Assembly (NCBI RefSeq): GCF_024919275.1
Contig: NZ_JANWGH010000001.1
Span: 1,496,296 to 1,560,295, forward strand
Origin: Algoriphagus limi
GTDB lineage: Bacteria; Bacteroidota; Bacteroidia; Cytophagales; Cyclobacteriaceae
Length of the DNA: 64,000 nucleotides
Direction: 5' to 3'
The position numbers and the translations under genes were made by a program. Of the stretch, positions 25,671-33,845 are shown one piece after another; the stretch's first letter is position 1; each line of letters opens with the position of its first letter. Under the pieces are notes generated by a model, which worked only from the letters and a program-made list of their open reading frames with translations, was not told where the DNA came from and did not search any database.

Positions 25671-27437
25671 ATGTTTGTGATTCAATCCTATAGAGTGAGA
25701 ATAAACGTGACTTTAAAAAATATATTCCTCAGCCTCCTGATTCTGACCCTAGGAATCCTGACCGAGGCGAATGGACAAACCAAACTTTCGAAAAAGCAGC
25801 GAAAAATTCAGGCAAAGGAAGCACTGGCAGATCGGAATTTTATTGAAGGATCTAAGCAGCTGACTTTGGGGGATTACCAAAAGGCTTATGGTTACCTCCA
25901 AAATGCTTTGGAACTTAAGCCAGACGAACCTGCCATTCACTACAAATTGGGTGAATTGTTTGCCCGAATTAATGAGCCTGAAAAAGCACTTCCTTATGCC
26001 GAAAAGGCAGTGGCTTTGGAGCCCGATAACAAGTATTATGCATTGCTGGTAGCAGAAATTTACAACAAGCTCAAACAGCCTTTGAAAGCTGCAGAAATCC
26101 TTGATCAACTCACAGCTGATGGAGAACATAATCAGCAATACAATCTGGATTTGGCTTCCATTTATTTACAAGCAGGGGAGTTTGATAAAGCCTTGGTGGT
26201 GCTCAACCGAGCAGAGGCTTATTTCGGAATTTTAGAACCGATCACTCAGCAAAAGCAACGAATCTATCTTCGCAAAAATCAATTGGATGAAGCGATCCGC
26301 GAAGGGGAAAAACTTATAGAGAATAGACCTGGGAATCCGAACTATGTTCAAGGCTTGGTTGAAATCTTGTACAATAACAACCGGATTGATCAAGCAATCG
26401 AGTTAGTCAATCGGGAAATTGAAAAATATCCTAATCAACCAGAACTTCAACTAGCAGCCTATACTTTACTGAAATCCAAGGGAGAACAAGAAGAATCAAA
26501 AGTTTTTCTTTATCGGGCTTTTGCCAGTCCAGACCTAGATCCCGAATCAAAAGCCAGAGCCTTTGCGGGGATTCTAGAGGAAATCAAAACACCTGAAAGG
26601 GAGCAATTATTGGACTCTCTTAGCACGCTAATGTTGCAGGATGAAGTAGAAAATGCCGCTATCTATGAAGTGCTTGGCGACAGGGATGCAAAGGAAAATA
26701 AGCAGGAAGAAAGTGTAGACTGGTACAAAAAATCCATTCAACTCAATCCTAAAAATCCACGGATTTTAGAGCAGGTAATTTTGAACTCTTTTGGTGAAGG
26801 AGCAAATCTGGAAGAGCTGGAAAACTTTACTACGATTGGTGTCGATGAATTTCCTGAAAGCCCTGAGTTTTGGTTTTATGACGGAGTCGTCAAATCAGCC
26901 CTAAAGAAAGACAGTTCAGCAGTGAATTCATTAAATGAAGCCATAAACTTGAACAAGAGTCAAAACAGACAATTGGATCAAGTTGCCTTCGGTTCATTGG
27001 GGAGTTCACTCTATAATTTAGGAGAGAAAGATTCAGCATTTTACTACTTCGAAAAGGCCTTGGAACTCAACCCAAATGATGAGCAGGTTTTGAATAATTA
27101 CGCCTATTTCCTTTCCCTTGAAAAGCGTGATTTGGAGAAGGCAAAACAGATGGCTGAAAAAGTAGTGCGAAGATTTCCAGAGAATGGCACTTTTTTGGAT
27201 ACATACGCTTGGGTTCTTTTTCAATTGGGAGAATATCAGGAAGCTTATCAGAATATGGAGAGGGCTTTGCAATACGAATCTGAACCCAGTGGTACCCTTT
27301 TGGAGCATTTCGGAGACATTTTGTACCACATTGGCCGAAAATCCGAAGCGGTAAGCTATTGGGAAAAAGCCGCTGAAAGTTCCGAAGCATCAGAAAAATT
27401 GCCTTTGAAGATAAGAGACAAAAAATACTATGAATAA
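25671..27437 (+). CDS. TPR-repeat protein, exported
   Basis: A 588-residue protein: a hydrophobic signal segment (KNIFLSLLILTLGILTEANGQ) and then almost wholly tetratricopeptide repeats, of which at least ten are visible (for example DYQKAYGYLQNALELKPDEPAIHYKLGELF and KDSAFYYFEKALELNPNDEQVLNNYAYFL). It probably works in the periplasm or is anchored there as a scaffold. The open frame begins at TTG (25656), but the ATG at 25671 is chosen; a GTG a few codons before KNIF would give a cleaner signal peptide and is also possible. The stop overlaps the next gene by 8 bases, so it is cotranscribed with the DUF4292 lipoprotein and EnvC-like genes. Confidence 0.82.
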   Translation: MFVIQSYRVRINVTLKNIFLSLLILTLGILTEANGQTKLSKKQRKIQAKEALADRNFIEGSKQLTLGDYQKAYGYLQNALELKPDEPAIHYKLGELFARINEPEKALPYAEKAVALEPDNKYYALLVAEIYNKLKQPLKAAEILDQLTADGEHNQQYNLDLASIYLQAGEFDKALVVLNRAEAYFGILEPITQQKQRIYLRKNQLDEAIREGEKLIENRPGNPNYVQGLVEILYNNNRIDQAIELVNREIEKYPNQPELQLAAYTLLKSKGEQEESKVFLYRAFASPDLDPESKARAFAGILEEIKTPEREQLLDSLSTLMLQDEVENAAIYEVLGDRDAKENKQEESVDWYKKSIQLNPKNPRILEQVILNSFGEGANLEELENFTTIGVDEFPESPEFWFYDGVVKSALKKDSSAVNSLNEAINLNKSQNRQLDQVAFGSLGSSLYNLGEKDSAFYYFEKALELNPNDEQVLNNYAYFLSLEKRDLEKAKQMAEKVVRRFPENGTFLDTYAWVLFQLGEYQEAYQNMERALQYESEPSGTLLEHFGDILYHIGRKSEAVSYWEKAAESSEASEKLPLKIRDKKYYE

Positions 27438-28170
27438 ATTTTTGGCTTACTTCCTCTTGTTGGGTGGTCTGATTTTTTTGAATGCCTGTGCAAAAAAGAC
27501 TATTCCCTACAGTTCCAATTCCAGAATGGAGGGATTCAATCCTAGCTATCCTCAATACCAATATTTGACAGCAAGGGCGAAGGTGGTCATCGAAGAAGGA
27601 TCTGGAAAAATCACTAGAGGAACCTTAAATCTACGCTCGAAAAAAGACTCAGTCCTTTGGTTTTCCATCTCCCCCGGTTTGGGGATGGAAGCAGTAAGAG
27701 GATTGATTACACAGGAAAAAATTCAAATCAAGGATAGAATCGGAAATGAGGATGTGAATTTGACTTTTGAAGAGTTTAAAAACTATTATGGCTTGGACCT
27801 TTCTTTGGACCTATTTCAAAATATCCTGTGGGCCAACCCTCCTTTTGTTTTTGATTACAGCGACCGCTTGGTCAAGGTGAAGTCAAGTTATGAGTTAACC
27901 CAAGTTCGGAATCAGGTTCGATACTTTAGTAAGATCGGTACAGAAAACGCCAAAGTAAATGAACTAGCAAGTAATTCATTGGATGATAGAGGTAGTTTAT
28001 TGGCAAGTTTTGCGGATTATCAGGATGTTGAAGGCCAGCCTTTCCCTTCTGAAACCTTATACCAGTTTGTTTACCAACTTGGAAAAGAGAAACAAAACAC
28101 CATTGTTCATTTAGATTGGACAGGAATCACATTACAGTCTGAATCATTAAATTTCCCCTTTAGGTTTTGA
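27430..28170 (+). CDS. DUF4292 family lipoprotein
   Basis: A 246-residue lipoprotein: signal MNKFLAYFLLLGGLIFLNAC with the lipidated cysteine at position 20. The mature part contains the DUF4292 pattern (LTARAKVVIEEGSGKITRG, SKKDSVLWFSISPGLGMEA), a family resembling LolA/LolB-like concave folds that bind lipid tails. That relation is general knowledge of the fold and not proof of function. It overlaps the TPR gene by 8 bases and the EnvC-like gene by 4, so the three are translationally coupled and probably share an envelope role. Confidence 0.85.
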   Translation: MNKFLAYFLLLGGLIFLNACAKKTIPYSSNSRMEGFNPSYPQYQYLTARAKVVIEEGSGKITRGTLNLRSKKDSVLWFSISPGLGMEAVRGLITQEKIQIKDRIGNEDVNLTFEEFKNYYGLDLSLDLFQNILWANPPFVFDYSDRLVKVKSSYELTQVRNQVRYFSKIGTENAKVNELASNSLDDRGSLLASFADYQDVEGQPFPSETLYQFVYQLGKEKQNTIVHLDWTGITLQSESLNFPFRF

Positions 28171-29417
28171 GAGTAACTAGATCAAAAAAGCTACTTGTAT
28201 TTATTTTTCTCCTAGGCAGCTTTTGGAGTTACGATGCTTTTGCTCAAATCAGCAAAACCAGAGAAGAACTTGAGCGGCAAAAAGCGGAAATTCAGGCTAA
28301 ATTGAAGGAATTTGACGCAATCCTTCGCCAAACAACCGCCACCAAAAAAGAATCCATCGGATCCTTAAATGCTGTCACCAGGCAGTTCCAAGCCCAAACC
28401 CGACTAGTCAATACCTTGGACCGAGAAGTAAAAGTTCTTGATACAGAAATCCGGGAAACTGAAAACAAAATCAACCAACTTGAAAAAGACCTGAAAGAGC
28501 TTAAGGCAGAGTACAGTAGGATGATTTACAACACTTCGAAATTGAATCGAAATCTATCCATTGTAGCCTTTGTTTTCAGTTCGGTCAATTTCAATCAACT
28601 CTACATGCGGTTAAAATACTTAAAGCAGTATACAGACAGTAGAAAGCAACAAGCCGAGCAAATCGAAAAAGTCACCGCACAATTGGCAGAGGAGCGAGTA
28701 CAATTGGATGCAAGAAAAGCGGATAAGGTTCAAATTCTAGCAGAAGCTCAGGAAGAACGTAAAAAACTGGAAGCCCTTCGAAGAGAGCAGCAGGTGATCG
28801 TCAATTCATTGACAAAAAAAGAACGAACGATCAAAAGTCAAATCACAGCCACCAAAAAGCAACAGCAGCAGTTGGAGGCAATGATTCGGGCTGCAATTGA
28901 AGAAGAAATTCGATTGGCAGAAGCGGCAGCTGCAAAAGCCAACAGTACCGCTACTAAAAGACCGGATAGCAGCATGCCGATGACGCCCGAGGTTGCGGCT
29001 CTTTCAAGTTCTTTCGCAGGAAATCGAGGGAGATTACCTTGGCCGGTAGAAACTGGATTTATCACCCAAACTTACGGAGACCATCCCCACCCTACCCTTC
29101 GAGGGATTACCGTACCGAGTGATGGGATAAATATTCGGACTCAGCCCAACTCAACCGTACGTACTGTCTTTGATGGGGTAGTTGCAAAAGTAGCCTCTAT
29201 GCCCGGCTATGGAGAGACTGTGCTGATTAAGCATGGAGAGTATTATACCTTATATAGTAAGCTATCCTCCACTTCTGTAAAAACTGGGCAAACTGTCAAA
29301 GCAAAAGACGTAATTGGTAAAGTTGCTACCAATTCAGACGGTGAAGCAGAAATTCATTTTCAAACCTGGAAAGGCCTTCAAAAAATGGATCCTGCCTCAT
29401 GGATTTCGTCCAGATAG
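28167..29417 (+). CDS. EnvC-like murein hydrolase activator with degenerate LytM (M23) domain
   Basis: A 416-residue protein starting at TTG (nt 28167), with a signal segment (LLVFIFLLGSFWSYDAFAQ), two long coiled-coil stretches (about residues 29-110 and 150-255) and a C-terminal LytM/M23 domain (about 290-416). In active M23 enzymes zinc is held by an HxxxD motif and an HxH motif. Here the first region reads GINI where active enzymes have an Asp, and the last reads EIHF, keeping only one His. The domain therefore looks catalytically dead, as in EnvC, which activates cell-wall amidases at division. It overlaps the DUF4292 gene by 4 bases (TTGA). Confidence 0.85.
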   Translation: MRVTRSKKLLVFIFLLGSFWSYDAFAQISKTREELERQKAEIQAKLKEFDAILRQTTATKKESIGSLNAVTRQFQAQTRLVNTLDREVKVLDTEIRETENKINQLEKDLKELKAEYSRMIYNTSKLNRNLSIVAFVFSSVNFNQLYMRLKYLKQYTDSRKQQAEQIEKVTAQLAEERVQLDARKADKVQILAEAQEERKKLEALRREQQVIVNSLTKKERTIKSQITATKKQQQQLEAMIRAAIEEEIRLAEAAAAKANSTATKRPDSSMPMTPEVAALSSSFAGNRGRLPWPVETGFITQTYGDHPHPTLRGITVPSDGINIRTQPNSTVRTVFDGVVAKVASMPGYGETVLIKHGEYYTLYSKLSSTSVKTGQTVKAKDVIGKVATNSDGEAEIHFQTWKGLQKMDPASWISSR

Positions 29418-29466
29418 GTCAAAATTTCGTATATTCGTAAAAATATTCACAGAGTCATGAAGCTCC

Positions 29467-29497
29467 TTTGTCCTTGCCAATGACAATACTATCTTTG
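29467..29497 (+). promoter_or_regulatory. Bacteroidota-type promoter for tatA
   Basis: TTTG (29467-29470), 19 bases, then TATCTTTG (29490-29497), a full consensus match at standard spacing. It lies 30 bases before the tatA start and marks a new transcription unit inside the envelope cluster. Confidence 0.78.
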
Positions 29498-29527
29498 TGA
29501 CCTCATTTACCCTAAATTAATTACACT

Positions 29528-29725
29528 ATGGCTACATTGGGTTTTCTTCAAAATATGGGCGGTGGCTCGATCATTCTGATCATCTTGGTCATCCTCCTGT
29601 TGTTTGGTGCTAAAAGAATTCCGGAATTGGCTCGAGGCTTAGGCCGAGGCATCCGTGAGTTTAAAGATGCTACCAAAGACATTCAAAACGATCTCGAAGA
29701 GGGACTGAAAGACAAGAAAAAATAA
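29528..29725 (+). CDS. tatA: Sec-independent protein translocase TatA
   Basis: A 65-residue protein with one N-terminal membrane helix (GGGSIILIILVILLLFGAKRIPELA), the FGAKRIPELARGLG hinge and amphipathic helix, then a charged tail. These are the defining features of TatA/TatE, which forms the folded-protein export pore with TatC. No tatB or tatC gene is in the window. It has its own promoter and is followed 19 bases later by the amidase gene. Confidence 0.92.
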   Translation: MATLGFLQNMGGGSIILIILVILLLFGAKRIPELARGLGRGIREFKDATKDIQNDLEEGLKDKKK

Positions 29726-29744
29726 TCCCTAAAGCCTCTAAGCT

Positions 29745-31175
29745 TTGGAAAAATTTAACTCATTCGAGGAAATTCAAAAATCCCTCGAAAACAGAGAAAC
29801 TGATTGTCAATCAATCGTTCGTTTCTATCTCTCCAATATTCAAACGAAGGCGCACTTAAACGCCTTCGTTGAAGTTTATGGACCATCCGCTCTTTCGCGA
29901 GCTGCATGGGTGGATGAAAAATTAGCTTCAGGAAAGGCCGGTAAACTTGCAGGCATGGTCATCGGAATCAAAGATGTACTTTGTTATGCCGGTCACGAAT
30001 CCAACGCCTCCTCAAAAATTCTTCAGGGCTATGAAGCCCAATTCACCACCACTGCCATCCAACGCCTTATCGACGAAGATGCAATCATCATCGGCCGATT
30101 GAATTGTGATGAATTTGGAATGGGAAGTTCCAACGAGAACTCTGCCCATGGAAAAGTATTAAATGCTTTGGATGAATCGCGTGTCCCGGGAGGTTCATCG
30201 GGAGGTTCTGCCGTAGCAGTCCAAGCCAATCTTTGCACAGTAGCTTTAGGAACAGATACAGGCGGTTCTGTCAGACAACCGGCAGCATTTACAGGAGTCA
30301 TAGGTTCAAAACCAACCTATTCGCGAGTTTCCCGATGGGGATTAATAGCTTATGCTTCTTCTTTTGATACCATCGGGGTTTTTTCCAGAACAATTTGGGA
30401 CAATGCTTTGGTGATGGAAATCATGGCCGGTCATGATGAATTTGACAGCACATCTTCCAGAAAGCCGGTACTTCCCTACAGCCAACTTTTGCATTTTGAA
30501 AAAAGAGCGAAAGTCGCTTTTCTCAAAGAATCAATCGAATCTCCTATCCTACAGCCTGAAATCAAGGCGAATACCTTGTCTGTTTTGGGCAAGCTTAAGG
30601 AAGAAGGACATATCGTCGAGGAAGTAGAATTTCCTTTACTCGAATACATTCTCCCTACTTATTATATTCTTACCACTGCTGAAGCCAGTAGCAACTTGTC
30701 AAGATTTGATGGAGTAAAGTATGGCTACCGAAGTCCAAATGCCCACAACCTGGAATCCATGTACAAGAAAACTAGAAGTGAGGGATTTGGAGATGAAGTA
30801 AAAAGACGAATTATGCTGGGAACATTCGTCTTAAGCGCAAGTTATTATGATGCCTACTTCACAAAGGCTCAGAAGGTTAGAAGACTCATCAAAGATTTCA
30901 CTGAAAATCTTTTGAATGATTTTGATTATATTATCATGCCAACTACGCCATCTACAGCGTTTAAGTTTGGAGAGCATAGTGAAGATCCGGTAGCCATGTA
31001 TTTAGAGGATTTATTTACCGTACAGGCTTCCGTATCTGGAGTTCCAGCGATTTCCATTCCGAATGGGGAGGATAAAGAAGGAATGCCGATTGGCCTACAG
31101 GTAATGGCCAATTCCTTCAAGGAGGCTGAACTCTATGCTTTCAGCAATTATTTAGTAAACCTTATTTCAAAATAA
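29745..31175 (+). CDS. gatA: Amidase-signature protein, GatA-like (aspartyl/glutamyl-tRNA amidotransferase subunit A)
   Basis: A 476-residue amidase-signature enzyme. GatA frees ammonia from glutamine and feeds it to GatB to amidate Glu-tRNA(Gln) or Asp-tRNA(Asn). The Ser-cisSer-Lys triad regions are visible: the lysine in GIKDVLC, the SSGGSAVAV loop, and the nucleophile loop GTDTGGSVRQPAAFTG. Sequence such as AEASSNLSRFDGVKYGYR, typical of GatA, favours this over a generic amidase. Translation starts at TTG. No gatB or gatC lies nearby, which is common in bacteria. Confidence 0.9.
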   Translation: MEKFNSFEEIQKSLENRETDCQSIVRFYLSNIQTKAHLNAFVEVYGPSALSRAAWVDEKLASGKAGKLAGMVIGIKDVLCYAGHESNASSKILQGYEAQFTTTAIQRLIDEDAIIIGRLNCDEFGMGSSNENSAHGKVLNALDESRVPGGSSGGSAVAVQANLCTVALGTDTGGSVRQPAAFTGVIGSKPTYSRVSRWGLIAYASSFDTIGVFSRTIWDNALVMEIMAGHDEFDSTSSRKPVLPYSQLLHFEKRAKVAFLKESIESPILQPEIKANTLSVLGKLKEEGHIVEEVEFPLLEYILPTYYILTTAEASSNLSRFDGVKYGYRSPNAHNLESMYKKTRSEGFGDEVKRRIMLGTFVLSASYYDAYFTKAQKVRRLIKDFTENLLNDFDYIIMPTTPSTAFKFGEHSEDPVAMYLEDLFTVQASVSGVPAISIPNGEDKEGMPIGLQVMANSFKEAELYAFSNYLVNLISK

Positions 31176-31182
31176 AAGACCA

Positions 31183-32586
31183 ATGAAAACAGCTTTGAGA
31201 AGAAAATTCCTATTCGTTTTTGTAGCGAGCAGCCTCTTTTTTTCCAAAGCCTTTTCACAGGAGACCCAATTGGTTGCTCCCGAGCTTTTTTCAGAAGATG
31301 AGGTGCAGCCCAATTACCATTATGAATACATCCCCGACTTTACTTATGATCAGGTAAGAGAGCGGGTTGAAAAAATGGACACTGAAATGTCCTTCGAATT
31401 GAATGATCGTATTTTTTCATTCATCCAATACTTTACCGTTCGAAATAGAGACTACACCAAAATGATCCTTGCGAGAAAGGATCTGTTTTTCCCATTATTC
31501 GAAAGCACTCTCGAAGAGCATGAAATGCCAGATGACATCAAGTATTTGGCGATTATCGAATCCGGATTAGATCCTCAGATTCGGTCAAGAGTCGGTGCTA
31601 TGGGCTTGTGGCAATTTATGCCAGCAACGGGTAGAATGTACGGAATGAACGTGAATTGGGATGTGGATGACCGCATGGATCCTGAACAATCCACTGAGGC
31701 TGCCGCCAAATACCTAAAATCACTTTACCGCATGTTTGGAGATTGGGAACTGGCTTTGGCTGCTTACAATTGCGGACCAGGTAATGTGCGAAAAGCAATT
31801 CGAAGATCAGGAGGAAAAAAGAAATTCTGGGAGATCTATAATTACCTTCCAAGAGAAACGAGAGGATATGTCCCTCAATTCCAAGCCATGATGTACATTC
31901 TCCATCATTTGGACGAGCATAATCTTCACATGGAAGACCCGACCTATCGATTTGCAACTGAAAAAATCCGATTCGACCGGGCTTTATCTTTTGAAAAACT
32001 TTCTGAGCTAACCAACCTCTGCATCAGCGACCTGGAAAAATTAAATCCTTCCGTAAAGCGGAGAAAAATTCCAGAGACCAACAAAACAATGGCCTTGAAT
32101 ATCCCGAAAGGCAAGGTTGATTTCATCAATGAGAATCTTGCTTGGATTACAGATTCTTTAGGGAATGCTCCCCTACCGCTAACTGCAAGCAATAAGTTGA
32201 TTCTTCGAGATGAATCAGAAATTGAAAAAGAAATCCAGCGGAACACCATCACCTACCGGGTACAAAGCGGAGATAACTTGGGGAAAATCGCCCAAAATCA
32301 TCGGGTAACCGTTTCTCAATTGAAAGAATGGAATAGCTTGAGTTCAAATTTGATTCGAGTTGGACAGCGCCTCACCATTCATGCTCCAATAGGGAGTACA
32401 TCAAATAGAACCATAGCCCAAGTACAAACCAATTCCAACGGACAAAAAACCTACATCGTCCAGCCAGGTGATTCACTTTGGATTATTTCCAGAAGATTTG
32501 AGGGATTGACCGTTGACCAATTGAAGCGACTGAACAATCTCAACTCTACTCAAATCAAACCGGGACAAAGACTCATCATCGGATAA
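31183..32586 (+). CDS. Membrane-bound lytic transglycosylase D-like protein with two LysM domains
   Basis: A 467-residue exported enzyme predicted to cleave peptidoglycan glycan strands, forming 1,6-anhydro ends. There is a signal peptide (cleavage near residue 26, FSKAFSQ). The SLT catalytic domain (about 105-250) has the catalytic glutamate in IIESGLDP (Glu126) and the GAMGLWQFMPATG and LALAAYNCGPGNV motifs. Two C-terminal LysM repeats (TYRVQSGDNLGKIAQNH and TYIVQPGDSLWIISRRF) bind peptidoglycan. No lipobox is seen, unlike E. coli MltD. It follows gatA by 7 bases. Confidence 0.92.
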   Translation: MKTALRRKFLFVFVASSLFFSKAFSQETQLVAPELFSEDEVQPNYHYEYIPDFTYDQVRERVEKMDTEMSFELNDRIFSFIQYFTVRNRDYTKMILARKDLFFPLFESTLEEHEMPDDIKYLAIIESGLDPQIRSRVGAMGLWQFMPATGRMYGMNVNWDVDDRMDPEQSTEAAAKYLKSLYRMFGDWELALAAYNCGPGNVRKAIRRSGGKKKFWEIYNYLPRETRGYVPQFQAMMYILHHLDEHNLHMEDPTYRFATEKIRFDRALSFEKLSELTNLCISDLEKLNPSVKRRKIPETNKTMALNIPKGKVDFINENLAWITDSLGNAPLPLTASNKLILRDESEIEKEIQRNTITYRVQSGDNLGKIAQNHRVTVSQLKEWNSLSSNLIRVGQRLTIHAPIGSTSNRTIAQVQTNSNGQKTYIVQPGDSLWIISRRFEGLTVDQLKRLNNLNSTQIKPGQRLIIG

Positions 32587-32653
32587 TTGGTATTCGTTTC
32601 CCCCTGCTTCGAGCCGAATTCTGTTAATTTTTTTTAACAAAACCCAAAAGTCC

Positions 32654-32681
32654 TTACAGGAATGAATTTTCCTTCCTGTAA
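32654..32681 (+). terminator. Possible terminator hairpin
   Basis: TTACAGGAA (32654-32662) pairs with TTCCTGTAA (32673-32681), followed by AGTATTTATTTTAC. It lies between the transglycosylase gene and the DUF4837 lipoprotein gene. Its T-tract is interrupted, so the call is tentative. Confidence 0.45.
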
Positions 32682-32726
32682 AGTATTTATTTTACTTTCA
32701 GCCAAACACACAAACCATACAACTGA

Positions 32727-33824
32727 ATGAAATTCCTTTCCAGAATCAGTCTTTTCATCCTTGCTGTAGCAATTCTCGCTTCTTGCGATTCCAACGGTTC
32801 CCTATCTGAAAGTACCAAACCGAGAGCAAGGGGCTCCATTGGAGAAATTATCTTGGTGATTGACTCTGCCAAATACGCAGGACCTGTGGGTGATGCATTG
32901 CGGGATATTTTTGAGTCAGACCTACCAGGAATGATTCGCTCTGAAAGCAAGTTTAAAGTCAATACAGTAGACCCAAGAGCCATGACCCGAATGCTCAAGA
33001 TGTCTACCAATCTCATTTACGTGACCACTTTTGATGATAAGGGTGGTGCCAGCCAAGTGATCAATTCCCAATTTTCTAAAGAGTCCAAAGAAAAGGCCCT
33101 GAATGACCCTAGCATTTACTCACTTCGTGTCGAAGATGAATATGCCATTGGTCAGGAAGTTCTGTATTTGTTTGGAAATACCGAAGATCAGTTAGTAGAC
33201 AATCTGAAAAAAAATGGTCCAAGAATTCAGAATCTTTTCGAAGTAAGAGAAAGGGGAAGATTGGAAAAAATATTGCTTGCTCGAAAAAATACAGCAGCCA
33301 ATGCGGAGGCGGAAAAGAATATTGGGATACAAATCAATGTACCCGCTTCCTATCAAATCGCTAAATCTGTTCCCGGCTTTCTTTGGCTAAGACAACCTAC
33401 TCCTACTGGTAACAGACCGGATATTAGTCTATTTTTTCATGTAGAAGATTATGTGTCCGAAGAGCAGACTTTTCCTGAGAACATACTGGCTCTCAGGGAC
33501 TCTGTAACGAAACAACACATTTTTGGAGACCCTGAAGTTCCAAGTTCCTATGTGGTAACTGAAAAACAAATCCCTCCAGCTTTCCGAAACATGGTTATAA
33601 ATGATAATTTTACAACCGAAATCAGGGCTTCCTGGAGGACCAACAACGTGACCATGGGCGGAACCTATCTAGGTTACCTTATGGTGGATGAGCAAAAAGG
33701 AAAACTTTATTACATCGAAGGATTTGTTTATTACCCTAATGAAGTTCATCGGGACGCCCTTCGAGAGATTGAGACCATCTTGCTTAATACCGACGTTAGC
33801 TGGGTTCCTGACCAAGGAAGCTAA
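32727..33824 (+). CDS. DUF4837 family lipoprotein
   Basis: A 365-residue lipoprotein: MKFLSRISLFILAVAILASC gives a lipobox with cysteine 20. The mature part has the features of DUF4837, a family largely confined to Bacteroidota (early GSIGEIILVIDSAKYAGPVGDALR block; later GFLWLRQPTPTGNRPDISLFFHVEDY and TMGGTYLGYLMVDEQKGKLYYIEGFVY). The function is not established. It precedes maeB by 21 bases on the same strand and sits in a conserved envelope neighbourhood. Confidence 0.85.
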   Translation: MKFLSRISLFILAVAILASCDSNGSLSESTKPRARGSIGEIILVIDSAKYAGPVGDALRDIFESDLPGMIRSESKFKVNTVDPRAMTRMLKMSTNLIYVTTFDDKGGASQVINSQFSKESKEKALNDPSIYSLRVEDEYAIGQEVLYLFGNTEDQLVDNLKKNGPRIQNLFEVRERGRLEKILLARKNTAANAEAEKNIGIQINVPASYQIAKSVPGFLWLRQPTPTGNRPDISLFFHVEDYVSEEQTFPENILALRDSVTKQHIFGDPEVPSSYVVTEKQIPPAFRNMVINDNFTTEIRASWRTNNVTMGGTYLGYLMVDEQKGKLYYIEGFVYYPNEVHRDALREIETILLNTDVSWVPDQGS

Positions 33825-33845
33825 ACCCAACTTAACGTAGCTTTT

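Noticed and set aside
27067..27561. 164-codon - strand open frame spanning the TPR/DUF4292 junction
   Set aside because: It is antisense to two overlapping real genes and its translation has no domain character.
29528..31175. tatA and the GatA-like gene as a dedicated amidase export unit
   Set aside because: GatA is cytoplasmic and shows no twin-arginine signal; adjacency is better explained by a shared transcript.
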